Part shown: one piece after another, positions 50,673-58,626 of the stretch
Numbering within the stretch: position 1 is the stretch's first letter
Layout: each line of letters begins with the position of its first letter
Origin: Bradyrhizobium sp. 190
GTDB taxonomy: Bacteria > Pseudomonadota > Alphaproteobacteria > Rhizobiales > Xanthobacteraceae
Assembly: GCF_023073415.1 (NCBI RefSeq)
Contig: NZ_JADPJL010000026.1
Span: forward strand, 62,001-126,000
DNA: 64,000 nt
Reading direction: 5' to 3'
Program-made: the position numbers and the translations under genes
Notes under the pieces: model-generated
What the model saw: only the letters and a program-made list of their open reading frames with translations
Told to the model about the DNA's origin: nothing
The model's database searches: none

Positions 50673-51533
50673 GTGACTGACATATCGGCGATGAAAGACA
50701 AAATTCTCGATCCCCGGTCGAGCTGGGCAGCGCTTTCCCAGGCGGAGCGTGACGCGGCCTATGACAACAATGCAGCGGTAAGGAACAGCGCAGCGCTGAT
50801 CGCCGAAAGAAACCAGATGTCCGAAACGCTGCGCGCCAGCCGCAGCTCGTTTCTTGATGTTCCCTATGGCGAACGCGAAAGGACAAAGATCGACCTCTAT
50901 CCGGCCGCCGAGAAGACGGCACCCTGCCTGGTCTTCCTGCATGGCGGCTACTGGCAGCGCAATTCGCGCGATGTGTTTGCCATGCTGGTCGAAGGCGTCG
51001 CTACGCATGGCTGGTCGGTTGCCATTCCCGGATATTCGCTGGCGCCCAACGCTTCGTTGACGGAGATCGTGGCGGAGATATCCCGGTCGCTCGATTGGTT
51101 GACCCAAAACGGCGAGTCATACGGCATCTCCGGGCCCGTCGTGCTCTCGGGCTGGTCGGCCGGCGCGCACCTCGTCGCAATGGCACTCGAGCACCCGCGC
51201 GTCACCGCCGGACTGGCGATTTCCGGCGTGTATGATCTTGCACCCATCCGCGATACAGGGCTTAACAACGCGCTGAAGCTGACCGACCAGGAAGTCGCAA
51301 GACTTTCGCCGCTTCGCCTGCCCGCTGTCCACAAGCGGCTCGACATCGCCTATGGCACGGCCGAACTGCCAGCGCTGGTTTTCGATTCAATCCAGCTTCA
51401 TGAATTGCGCATGGCCGCGCACGCGCCAGGCAGGCTTTTCCCGATCGAACGCGCAGACCATTTCAGCATCCTCAGCGAGCTGCGGCGTCCTGACGGCGCG
51501 CTTGTCGATATCGCCCGAAAGCTGGTCGGCTAG
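50673..51533 (+). CDS. alpha/beta hydrolase, kynurenine formamidase-like
   Basis: A 286-residue enzyme starting with GTG at 50673, GGGAG six bases upstream. The hydrolase core has the oxyanion motif FLHGGYWQ near residue 89, the nucleophile elbow GWSAGAH near 155 and a late His in ERADHFSIL. HGGYW plus SAGAH is characteristic of bacterial arylformamidase/kynurenine-formamidase-type hydrolases and related carbamate or amide hydrolases. It is cytosolic. It lies between the two catabolic operons and its stop overlaps that of the Rieske gene by four bases. Confidence 0.78.
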   Translation: MTDISAMKDKILDPRSSWAALSQAERDAAYDNNAAVRNSAALIAERNQMSETLRASRSSFLDVPYGERERTKIDLYPAAEKTAPCLVFLHGGYWQRNSRDVFAMLVEGVATHGWSVAIPGYSLAPNASLTEIVAEISRSLDWLTQNGESYGISGPVVLSGWSAGAHLVAMALEHPRVTAGLAISGVYDLAPIRDTGLNNALKLTDQEVARLSPLRLPAVHKRLDIAYGTAELPALVFDSIQLHELRMAAHAPGRLFPIERADHFSILSELRRPDGALVDIARKLVG

Positions 51534-51880
51534 GCCGCCGGCGACTTGATCGCCCCGGCGTCGATCCAGACCTGATCGTCTCTGGTTCGGACCGGATATA
51601 GCCGCAACGGACGGCTCGGCCAGCCGTAGGAAATCTGGCCATTGCGGAGATCGAACGAGGCCGCGTGACGGGGACAGCACAAGCGTCCTCCCGACAGGTG
51701 TCCGACACTGAGGTCAGCCTGTTCGTGCGGGCACATCCGTTCGCAGGCCACCGCGCGACCTTCGTTCCAGATCAGGATCAAATCGACGCCGGTCACGCGG
51801 GCGCAGACGATCGTCTGCGAAATCAGCCGGCTGAGCCCGCAGACCGGCATCCATTTTCCGTCGCCCGACAACGTGGCCAT
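51530..51880 (-). CDS. small Rieske [2Fe-2S] protein
   Basis: A 116-residue protein. The Rieske ligands are visible as CPH (ERMCPHEQADL) and CPRH (RLCCPRHAASFD), 17 residues between, so two Cys and two His bind a 2Fe-2S cluster. No membrane helix or oxygenase domain is present, so it is a soluble ferredoxin-type Rieske. It is the last gene of the operon led by the amidohydrolase. A TTG at 51901 with a longer lead is an alternative start. No ring-hydroxylating oxygenase is nearby, so its partner is unknown. Confidence 0.8.
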   Translation of the reverse strand: MATLSGDGKWMPVCGLSRLISQTIVCARVTGVDLILIWNEGRAVACERMCPHEQADLSVGHLSGGRLCCPRHAASFDLRNGQISYGWPSRPLRLYPVRTRDDQVWIDAGAIKSPAA

Positions 51881-51890
51881 TTGGGGCGGC

Positions 51891-52595
51891 TCATCCTCCA
51901 AGATAGGCCTTTCTCACGTGCTCGTTCTCGATCATCTCCGCGCCAGGCCCGGACAGAACGATGCGGCCGCCTTCCAGCAGATAGGCGTGGTCGCACATCT
52001 CGAGCGCCGCAAATGCGTTCTGCTCCACCAGCAGGACCGTCGTCCCGGCGTCGCGGATGCCACGGATGATCGCAAAAGTTCGCTCGACGATGTTGGGCGC
52101 AAGCCCGAGGGAAGGCTCGTCGAACATGATCAGCCGCGGCCGTGACATCAGCGCCCGGCCGATCGCCAGCATCTGCTGCTCACCACCGGACAAGGTGCCG
52201 GCAGCCTGCTTTCTCCGTTCGGCAAGGCGCGGAAACTCGGCATAGATCCGAGCGCGGTCCTCCGATATCTCCGCGGATTTGGTGCGCAGATAGGCGCCCA
52301 TGTCGAGATTTTCCTCGACCGTCATGTGCGGAAACACCCGCCGTCCTTCCGGACAATGCGCGATCCCTGAGGCCACCACGCGCGGCGGCTTGGCGCCTGC
52401 GATATCCTTGCCGTCGAACAGCATCGACCCCGAACGCGGCGCAACCAGCCCGGAGATCGCGCGCAGCGTGGTGCTCTTGCCGGCGCCGTTGGCGCCGATC
52501 AGGGCGACGAGCTGCCCGGCCTTGACCTCCAGCGAAATGCCGCGCAACGCCGTGACGCCGCCATAGCCACACACCATGTCGCGGATCTCAAGCAC
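51891..52595 (-). CDS. livF: branched-chain amino acid-type ABC transporter ATPase LivF
   Basis: A 234-residue ATPase starting with GTG at 52595 (GGGAG six bases upstream), overlapping the livG stop by eight bases. Walker A GANGAGKST, signature LSGGEQQMLAIGRAL, Walker B RLIMFDEPSLGL and the H-loop region are intact. With LivG it powers uptake through LivHM. It is next to the last gene of the operon. Confidence 0.93.
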   Translation of the reverse strand: MLEIRDMVCGYGGVTALRGISLEVKAGQLVALIGANGAGKSTTLRAISGLVAPRSGSMLFDGKDIAGAKPPRVVASGIAHCPEGRRVFPHMTVEENLDMGAYLRTKSAEISEDRARIYAEFPRLAERRKQAAGTLSGGEQQMLAIGRALMSRPRLIMFDEPSLGLAPNIVERTFAIIRGIRDAGTTVLLVEQNAFAALEMCDHAYLLEGGRIVLSGPGAEMIENEHVRKAYLGG

Positions 52596-53364
52596 GTGTC
52601 GCTCCCTGCCCAAGATAGGCCTCGATGACGGCGGGGTCGTTGCGAATCATGTCCGGCGGTCCCTCGGCAATGATGCGGCCGTAGTTCAGCACCACGATTC
52701 TATCAGAGACGCTCATCACCATCGGCATGTCGTGTTCGACGAGCAGGATGGTGACGCCGCGATCCCTGATGTTACGGACCAACTGCACGAAGGTATGGGT
52801 TTCCGAGGCGTTCATGCCGGAGACCGGCTCGTCGAGCAGCAGCATCGACGGCTCAGCCGCAAGCGCCAGCGCCACGCCGACAAGCCGCTGCTCGCCATAG
52901 GATAACGAGCCCGCGAGATCGTGGGCGCGGCGTTCGAGGCCAACCCATTCGACCAGTTCGCTGGCGCGTTCCCGCAAACGTCGCTGCGACGACCGCGCGC
53001 GCGGCAGGCCGAGAATGGCCTCGAGCAGGCTCACCCTGCCCTGGCGATGCAGCCCGACCAGCAGATTGTCGTAAACGGTGTCGTTCGGAAACACGCTGGT
53101 GCGCTGGAAGGTGCGGATCAGTCCTAGCTCGGCGATCTGATGCGGCTTCAATCCGTTGAGTGCCGTCCCGCGATAGCTCACGGCACCGTGGGTTGGATCC
53201 AGAAAGCCCGTGACGACGTTGAACGCCGTCGTCTTGCCGGCGCCGTTGGGTCCGATCAGGCTGACGATCTCGCCCTCGCCGACCGTGAAGTTCATATCCG
53301 AGAGTGCAACGAGCCCCCCGAAATGCGCGGCGACCTTCTCGACCTTCAACGCTATCGCCGTCAT
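52588..53364 (-). CDS. livG: branched-chain amino acid-type ABC transporter ATPase LivG
   Basis: A 258-residue ATPase. Walker A GPNGAGKTT, the LivG-type Q-loop region LIRTFQRTSVFPNDTV, signature LSYGEQRLVGVALAL, Walker B MLLLDEPVSGM and the H-loop VEHDM are present. The ATG shares a base with the livM stop (TGATG). The signature LSYGEQ (Tyr for Gly) is normal for LivG. Confidence 0.94.
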   Translation of the reverse strand: MTAIALKVEKVAAHFGGLVALSDMNFTVGEGEIVSLIGPNGAGKTTAFNVVTGFLDPTHGAVSYRGTALNGLKPHQIAELGLIRTFQRTSVFPNDTVYDNLLVGLHRQGRVSLLEAILGLPRARSSQRRLRERASELVEWVGLERRAHDLAGSLSYGEQRLVGVALALAAEPSMLLLDEPVSGMNASETHTFVQLVRNIRDRGVTILLVEHDMPMVMSVSDRIVVLNYGRIIAEGPPDMIRNDPAVIEAYLGQGATRA

Positions 53365-54410
53365 CACGCGTGCTCCTTGGCGTCGCGTTCGGAGAAGGTA
53401 ACCGGGGCAACCGTCTCGGGCCGGCTCCGCCGTTTCGCAAATCGTAACGCCAGCGACGGCACGATGCCGCGCGGCAATACGAACAGGATGATGATCAGCA
53501 CGCCGCCATACGCGATCCATTGCGCCTTCGGCGCCATGATCGGGCGCAGGAACACAGGCAACAGTCCGAAGATCATGCCGCCGACGACAGGCCCGGCCAG
53601 CGATCCCTTGCCGCCGGTGATGACCATGATCACCATCGTCACCGTATTGATGAAGGCAAACACCTCGGGATCGATGATCCGGATGTAGTGTGCGTAGAGA
53701 CTGCCGGCAGCGCCTGCAATCCCGGCCGAGATCACTGCCGCCAGCGTGAGCGTCTTTGTCACGTCGATGCCGACGGATACCGCCAGCGTTTCGTTTTCCA
53801 TCAGCCCGCGCATGGCGCGGCCGAAATGCGAATGGACCAGGCGCGAGATCAAGAGATAGGTGACAACCGCGACGGCAAGCACGAAGTAATAGTTCTGCAG
53901 CTTGGTGCGGAGGGTCAGATCTCCGAGACCCGGCAATCCGACCGTAATCGAGGGAATATTGGTCAGCGCCAGGGGGCCCTGCGTCAGCTCGACCCAGTTC
54001 AGCGCTACCAATCGCACCACTTCGGCGAAGGAGATCGTCACGATTACGAAATAGGCGCCGCGCACGCGGAACGAGAGCAGCCCCACGAGATATCCGCACA
54101 ACCCCGCAATGGCGATGGCCAACACGAAGCCCGCGATCGGCGGCCAGGGATGGTGAACAATGCGAAAGCCGAAGGGCAAGCCGACGTCAAAGCCAAGCGA
54201 TGTCAATGCGCTGACATAGGCGCCAATGCCGAAGAACGCGATGTGACCGAGACTGAGCTGGCCGGTAAACCCAAGCAGCAAATTAAGGCTCATCGCGCCG
54301 ATGATGAAGATGCCGGTCGTGATCAGCGCGTTCATGAGATACGGATCGCGCAGCCAGAGCGGCACCGATGCGAACGCGACGACCGTGAGAATGGCGATGC
54401 CTGACTTCAT
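53364..54410 (-). CDS. livM: ABC transporter permease LivM
   Basis: A 348-residue permease with about ten helices. The LivM blocks LNLLLGFTGQLSLGHIAFFGIGAY and FRVRGAYFVIVTISFAEVVRL are present, and the EAA-like loop reads GRAMRGLMENETLAVSVGID. The ATG at 54410 overlaps the livH stop (ATGA). A C-terminal tail of ~35 charged residues is longer than usual. Confidence 0.93.
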   Translation of the reverse strand: MKSGIAILTVVAFASVPLWLRDPYLMNALITTGIFIIGAMSLNLLLGFTGQLSLGHIAFFGIGAYVSALTSLGFDVGLPFGFRIVHHPWPPIAGFVLAIAIAGLCGYLVGLLSFRVRGAYFVIVTISFAEVVRLVALNWVELTQGPLALTNIPSITVGLPGLGDLTLRTKLQNYYFVLAVAVVTYLLISRLVHSHFGRAMRGLMENETLAVSVGIDVTKTLTLAAVISAGIAGAAGSLYAHYIRIIDPEVFAFINTVTMVIMVITGGKGSLAGPVVGGMIFGLLPVFLRPIMAPKAQWIAYGGVLIIILFVLPRGIVPSLALRFAKRRSRPETVAPVTFSERDAKEHA

Positions 54411-55279
54411 CCGACGCGCTCCGAGCGCGCGAAAAGTCCGGTGGGCTTGAAGATCAGAACCGCGATAATGATCAAGAAGCCCATGGCGTCGCGGTATCCC
54501 GACGAAACATAGCCGGCGCCCAGTTCCTCTGCCAATGCCAGAATGAAACCACCAATGACCGCGCCGGTGATGTTGCCGAGCCCGCCAAGGATCACGATCG
54601 CGAACGCCTTGACGGCGGCGAGATCGCCCATTTGCGGGAAGATCACGTAGACTGGACCCAGCAGCGCACCCGCCGCGGCGGCAAGGCTCGAACCAATCGC
54701 GAAGGTCGAGGTGTAGATCAGGTCGACATTGACGCCCATCAGCGAGGCGGTGTCCTGATCCTGAAACGTCGCCCGCATCGCACAGCCGAGTTTTGTCCTG
54801 TTGATCAGGAGATAGGTGACGACGATCAGCATGGCCGCGGCGGCCAGCACGAACAGCCGCAGCCAGGACACCGAGACCGGGCCCAGCACCAGCGGCGCCT
54901 CGGGGAACGGCGTGGTCACTGATTTCGCCACGCCACCCCATATCCACAAGGCGCCTGACTGCATCGCGATCCAGGCACCGATCATGACAAGCATGGTCGT
55001 GTCAATGTCGGAGCCGCGCAGCGGCCGCAGCAAGCTCAATTCGATCGCCGCCCCAAGAAGCCAGCCGGCGACAACGGCGAGCGGCAATGCGAGGAAGAAG
55101 TTAACCCCGAGCTGGTGCACCACGATGAACATGATGTAGGCGCCGAATGTGTACAGTATCCCATGCGTGAAATTCACGACGTTCATGATGCCGAAGATCA
55201 AGGTGAGACCGATGCCCAACAGCGCATAGGTGCCGCCAAGCACCAGCATGTTGATCAGATGTTGCAGAAATTCGCTCAA
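54407..55279 (-). CDS. livH: ABC transporter permease LivH
   Basis: A 290-residue permease with about eight helices and the LivH opening LINMLVLGGTYALLGIGLTLIFG followed by MNVVNFTHGILYTFGAY. The coupling loop GCAMRATFQDQDTASLMGVN contacts the ATPases. It follows livK by 73 bp, which can hold an internal terminator or processing site. Confidence 0.93.
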   Translation of the reverse strand: MSEFLQHLINMLVLGGTYALLGIGLTLIFGIMNVVNFTHGILYTFGAYIMFIVVHQLGVNFFLALPLAVVAGWLLGAAIELSLLRPLRGSDIDTTMLVMIGAWIAMQSGALWIWGGVAKSVTTPFPEAPLVLGPVSVSWLRLFVLAAAAMLIVVTYLLINRTKLGCAMRATFQDQDTASLMGVNVDLIYTSTFAIGSSLAAAAGALLGPVYVIFPQMGDLAAVKAFAIVILGGLGNITGAVIGGFILALAEELGAGYVSSGYRDAMGFLIIIAVLIFKPTGLFARSERVG

Positions 55280-55352
55280 AATGGCTCCCGGATATCTTGA
55301 TGCCGTCGAGGGCCGCCGTCTGCCGCGGCCCTCGACGTTCAGTCACATGACG

Positions 55353-56507
55353 TCAGAGCGTCTTCATGCCGATCTTGCCGTCGGTGATTTCGATCAGATA
55401 GACGTTGGGCTGGCTCTGGCCGCTTTCCTTGCCTTCGGGACCGGACTTGCGGAACACGATGTCGCCATTCAGGCCCTTGATGTTGATATCCCACAGTGCC
55501 GCCTTGATCGCCGCGGGCTCCGCCTTGCCCGCCTTCTCGATCGCCGCCGCCGCGGTGCGGATGCCGTCATAGCCACGAAAACTCTCGGTGCAGCCGGCGA
55601 AGTCGTAGCCGCGCTTCTTCCATTCGGCGATGAAGTAGCTGGTCGCCTCCGGGTTCGGCGTCTTCTCGGGAAACCAGGGCAGGAAGGTCGTCAGGTGCAT
55701 GGTGCCGTTGGCGGCGGCACCCGCCTGCGCGATGATCTGATCCGGATTCTGCGAGCCGCCGGTGGTAATGATGCGCTTCTTGAGACCGAGGGCTGCGGCC
55801 TGCTTGAAGATCAGCGTGAGCTGGTCGACCGCTGTCGTCACGATGATGGTTTCGGAGTCGGTCCCCTTCAGCTTGGAAAGCTGCGCGCTCATATCCTGGG
55901 CGCCCTGATCCATGGTCTCGACGGTCCCGACCGCGATCCCCTTTTCCTTCATCATCTTGCTGAAATCTTCAGCGGTACCGCGACCCCAGTCGTTGTTGAT
56001 GATGAGGAAATCGACCTTCTTTAGTTCGAGCTTGTCGACGATCCCCTTGAACGCCGCGGCCTCAATCGCCGACGGCGGCGAGATACGGAAGATGTAGGGA
56101 TTTCCGGTCGTGGTGATCTTGCCCGACGAGGAGGTCTCGACGACCATCGGCGTTTCGTATTCCATCAGCTTGGGCATCACGGCAAGCGTCAGGCTCGAAC
56201 CCCATGCCCCCATCAGGATCGGCACCTTGTCGCTCGTGATCAGCTTTTCGGCGACGGCGGCCGCTTCGGTCGGATTGCTCTTGTTGTCTTCGATGACGAG
56301 TTCGAGCTTCTTGCCGAGAATGCCGCCCTTTGCGTTGATCTCATCGGCTGCGATCTTGGCGCCGTTGACGACGTAAGTACCGGACGCGGCGAACGCGCCG
56401 GTCAGGGGTTCATTCACGCCGATCTTGATGGTTTGAGCGTTGGCGGCACCACCCAGCAAGGCGACCGCCAGCGCAATCGCTGGAACAATTCTGAAAGTCC
56501 GTGTCAT
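55353..56507 (-). CDS. livK: ABC transporter substrate-binding protein, LivK-type
   Basis: A 384-residue periplasmic binding protein with a signal peptide ending GGAANAQ. The mature protein opens TIKIGVNEPLTGAFAASGTY, typical of type I amino-acid or amide binding proteins (also used for urea, aromatic acids and short-chain amides). GGAG lies six bases before the ATG. Gene order K-H-M-G-F is standard, but its place behind a molybdenum hydroxylase suggests the ligand is that enzyme's substrate rather than leucine. Confidence 0.92.
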   Translation of the reverse strand: MTRTFRIVPAIALAVALLGGAANAQTIKIGVNEPLTGAFAASGTYVVNGAKIAADEINAKGGILGKKLELVIEDNKSNPTEAAAVAEKLITSDKVPILMGAWGSSLTLAVMPKLMEYETPMVVETSSSGKITTTGNPYIFRISPPSAIEAAAFKGIVDKLELKKVDFLIINNDWGRGTAEDFSKMMKEKGIAVGTVETMDQGAQDMSAQLSKLKGTDSETIIVTTAVDQLTLIFKQAAALGLKKRIITTGGSQNPDQIIAQAGAAANGTMHLTTFLPWFPEKTPNPEATSYFIAEWKKRGYDFAGCTESFRGYDGIRTAAAAIEKAGKAEPAAIKAALWDINIKGLNGDIVFRKSGPEGKESGQSQPNVYLIEITDGKIGMKTL

Positions 56508-56587
56508 GTGGTTCTCCAATCTCACGCTGTTCATCTGTCCGCAGTTCAAACCTCGTCGTTTCCGCATCGCGCGGAGACTTCGATCCA

Positions 56588-57793
56588 TCACGTCGCTTCA
56601 TCATTCTTGGACGAGAAACGACCTACCCAACGCGCCACCCGCGCGCGCAAAAGACTGAAAACCAGCGCCATTCCGTTCAGCTCGGCCGCCGTGTCGTCGC
56701 CCGGTGACGAACCCGACAGGCGACGGTCGAGGTTGCCGGCAAACTCCGCGATCAGTCGCGCAGCGAGATCGCGCACCAGCCCCGGCCTCCCGACCTGCGC
56801 CAGCATGCCCGTGAGCGTGTATCCGATGGAAAGATCGACGCGCGTCCCCTGCTCGATCGGCACCAGCCGATAACGAATTTCGCCCTGCGTCGAAGACCGG
56901 CTGCGCCGGTCATTACCGATACCGACGATGCGGCCGGACATGTCGGCGGGGCTTTGCTCGACGCGTGCGGCCCCCTGAAACGTCGCGGCAATCGGGCCGA
57001 TCCTGACGCGGATGGCGCCCTCGACGCGTTCCGGCTTCGGCGGCGCCGTCAACGATGCGCCGGGAAGGCAGGCCGCGACGGCTGCGATGTCATCGAACAT
57101 CGCAAAGACCTGTTCGGGCGGATGCGCGACGCTGAAATGCTGCGTCAGAACAGTTGCCGGGATGAAGTCCGGAATCGACGCGACCGAACTGGCCGCTTCA
57201 GGCGAGGTCTGCTCGCTTCCCAGCGGTGGCATGCGTTCGGCGCGGTCCGCGCCGTGATGTACGCTTCGACCCGAGCCGACCGGACCCAGGATCTTCCGTC
57301 CTCCGTCCGGTTCGGGTGCGATATTGCGGGCGCGACGCGCTTCGATCACCGATTGCACTGCCCGCACGATGCCGACATAGCCGGTGCACCGGCAAAGATT
57401 TCCGGTCAATCCGACGCGGATCAGGCGCTCATCGGCTTGCGGCAGGCGCAGCACCAGATCGCGCGCGGAGACCAGCATTCCCGGGGTGCAATAGCCGCAT
57501 TGCAACGCATGCTCGCGGGTGAAGGCCGCTCGAAGTTCTGTCGTAACGTCGTCCTCGTCGAGTCCTTCGATCGTGGTGACCTCAGCCCCCTCGCAGGCCA
57601 CCGCATAGGTGATACACGAACGCGCCGGCACGCCGTCGAGCAGCACCGTGCATGCGCCGCAGACGCCGTGTTCGCAACCGAGATGCGTTCCGGTCAGATC
57701 CAGCTTATCGCGAACGAAGTCCGCGAGATTGGTGCGCGGTTCCGCTGATACCTGCACGGCGCGCTGGTTCACGGTGAGTGCGATCATGTTCAT
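56588..57793 (-). CDS. fused [2Fe-2S] small subunit (CoxS) and CoxG-like SRPBCC domain
   Basis: A 401-residue fusion. Residues 1-160 are the small subunit of xanthine dehydrogenase-type molybdenum hydroxylases: the plant-type cluster GCEHGVCGACTVLLDG...C and the second cluster QCGYCTPGML...GNLCRCTGY. After a ~70-residue linker (RKILGPVGSGRS...) the rest (about 230-360) is a CoxG-like SRPBCC domain (FSVAHPPEQVFAMFDDIAAV and CLPGASLTA). Normally these are two proteins. The ATG overlaps the FAD-subunit stop (ATGA). CoxG in CO oxidisers anchors the enzyme to the membrane. Confidence 0.88.
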   Translation of the reverse strand: MNMIALTVNQRAVQVSAEPRTNLADFVRDKLDLTGTHLGCEHGVCGACTVLLDGVPARSCITYAVACEGAEVTTIEGLDEDDVTTELRAAFTREHALQCGYCTPGMLVSARDLVLRLPQADERLIRVGLTGNLCRCTGYVGIVRAVQSVIEARRARNIAPEPDGGRKILGPVGSGRSVHHGADRAERMPPLGSEQTSPEAASSVASIPDFIPATVLTQHFSVAHPPEQVFAMFDDIAAVAACLPGASLTAPPKPERVEGAIRVRIGPIAATFQGAARVEQSPADMSGRIVGIGNDRRSRSSTQGEIRYRLVPIEQGTRVDLSIGYTLTGMLAQVGRPGLVRDLAARLIAEFAGNLDRRLSGSSPGDDTAAELNGMALVFSLLRARVARWVGRFSSKNDEAT

Positions 57794-58626
57794 GCGGCGG
57801 CCTCGCTGACCGCGCGCTTGAGCACATTCACATGAATATGACGATGCGCCGCATTCGAGACGCCCGCCTTTGCCAGCAGGACATCGGCTACACGCGCATC
57901 GAAGCGATCCTTGTAGTCGCCGGCTATGCGTCCGCCGAACAATTCCGCCGCATTCGTGATGACGACCGGCGCCGAATCGATCGCGCCGATCACGACGCGG
58001 GCGGTTGCAGCGCTCGGATCGATCAGGATTGCACCGATCGCATGCGCGAACTCGCCTGTCTTGCGACAACTCTTTGCGTAGCCCCAGTGCGCCGATGCCG
58101 GCATCGCCGGGACGTGAATGGTCTCGACGATCTCGCCATCGCGCAGCGCAGATTCGAGCGCGCCGACGATGAAATCCTCCATCGCGACCATCCGCGCGCC
58201 TGAAAGGCTTCGCAGCGTCAATCGCGCACCCAGCGCTGACAGCGCGGACACCCAGTCTGCCGCTGGATCGGCATGGCTGAGGGATCCGCCGACCGTGCCG
58301 CGATTGCGCACAGCGCGGTAGGCGATGTTGCCGGCAACGCCCTGCATGGCGCCGCGCGTGACGTCCGGAATGCGTCCGTCCTCGATGTCGGCATGGGTAA
58401 CGCAGGCCCCAAGCACGAGTTCGTCGCCACGACGCTCGACCTGCTTGAGCTCCGCAAGACCGCTGATGTCGACGATCAACTGCGGCTCCACCAACCGCAG
58501 ATTGAGCATGGGACCAAGAGACTGGCCGCCGGCAATGATCTTGGCGGAGGTCTTGGCCTCGCCGAGCACGGCGAGTGCCGCCTGCAAGTCGCGTGGACGT
58601 TCGTAGCCGAAAGGCGCCGGTTTCAT
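57790..58626 (-). CDS. FAD-binding medium subunit of molybdenum hydroxylase (CoxM-type)
   Basis: A 278-residue flavoprotein subunit that passes electrons from the iron-sulfur subunit to the final acceptor. FAD motifs AGGQSLGPMLNLRL (near 32-45) and RNRGTVGGSLSHADPAAD (near 108-125) are intact. It has no catalytic molybdenum site. The ATG overlaps the large-subunit stop by four bases. Confidence 0.92.
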   Translation of the reverse strand: MKPAPFGYERPRDLQAALAVLGEAKTSAKIIAGGQSLGPMLNLRLVEPQLIVDISGLAELKQVERRGDELVLGACVTHADIEDGRIPDVTRGAMQGVAGNIAYRAVRNRGTVGGSLSHADPAADWVSALSALGARLTLRSLSGARMVAMEDFIVGALESALRDGEIVETIHVPAMPASAHWGYAKSCRKTGEFAHAIGAILIDPSAATARVVIGAIDSAPVVITNAAELFGGRIAGDYKDRFDARVADVLLAKAGVSNAAHRHIHVNVLKRAVSEAAA

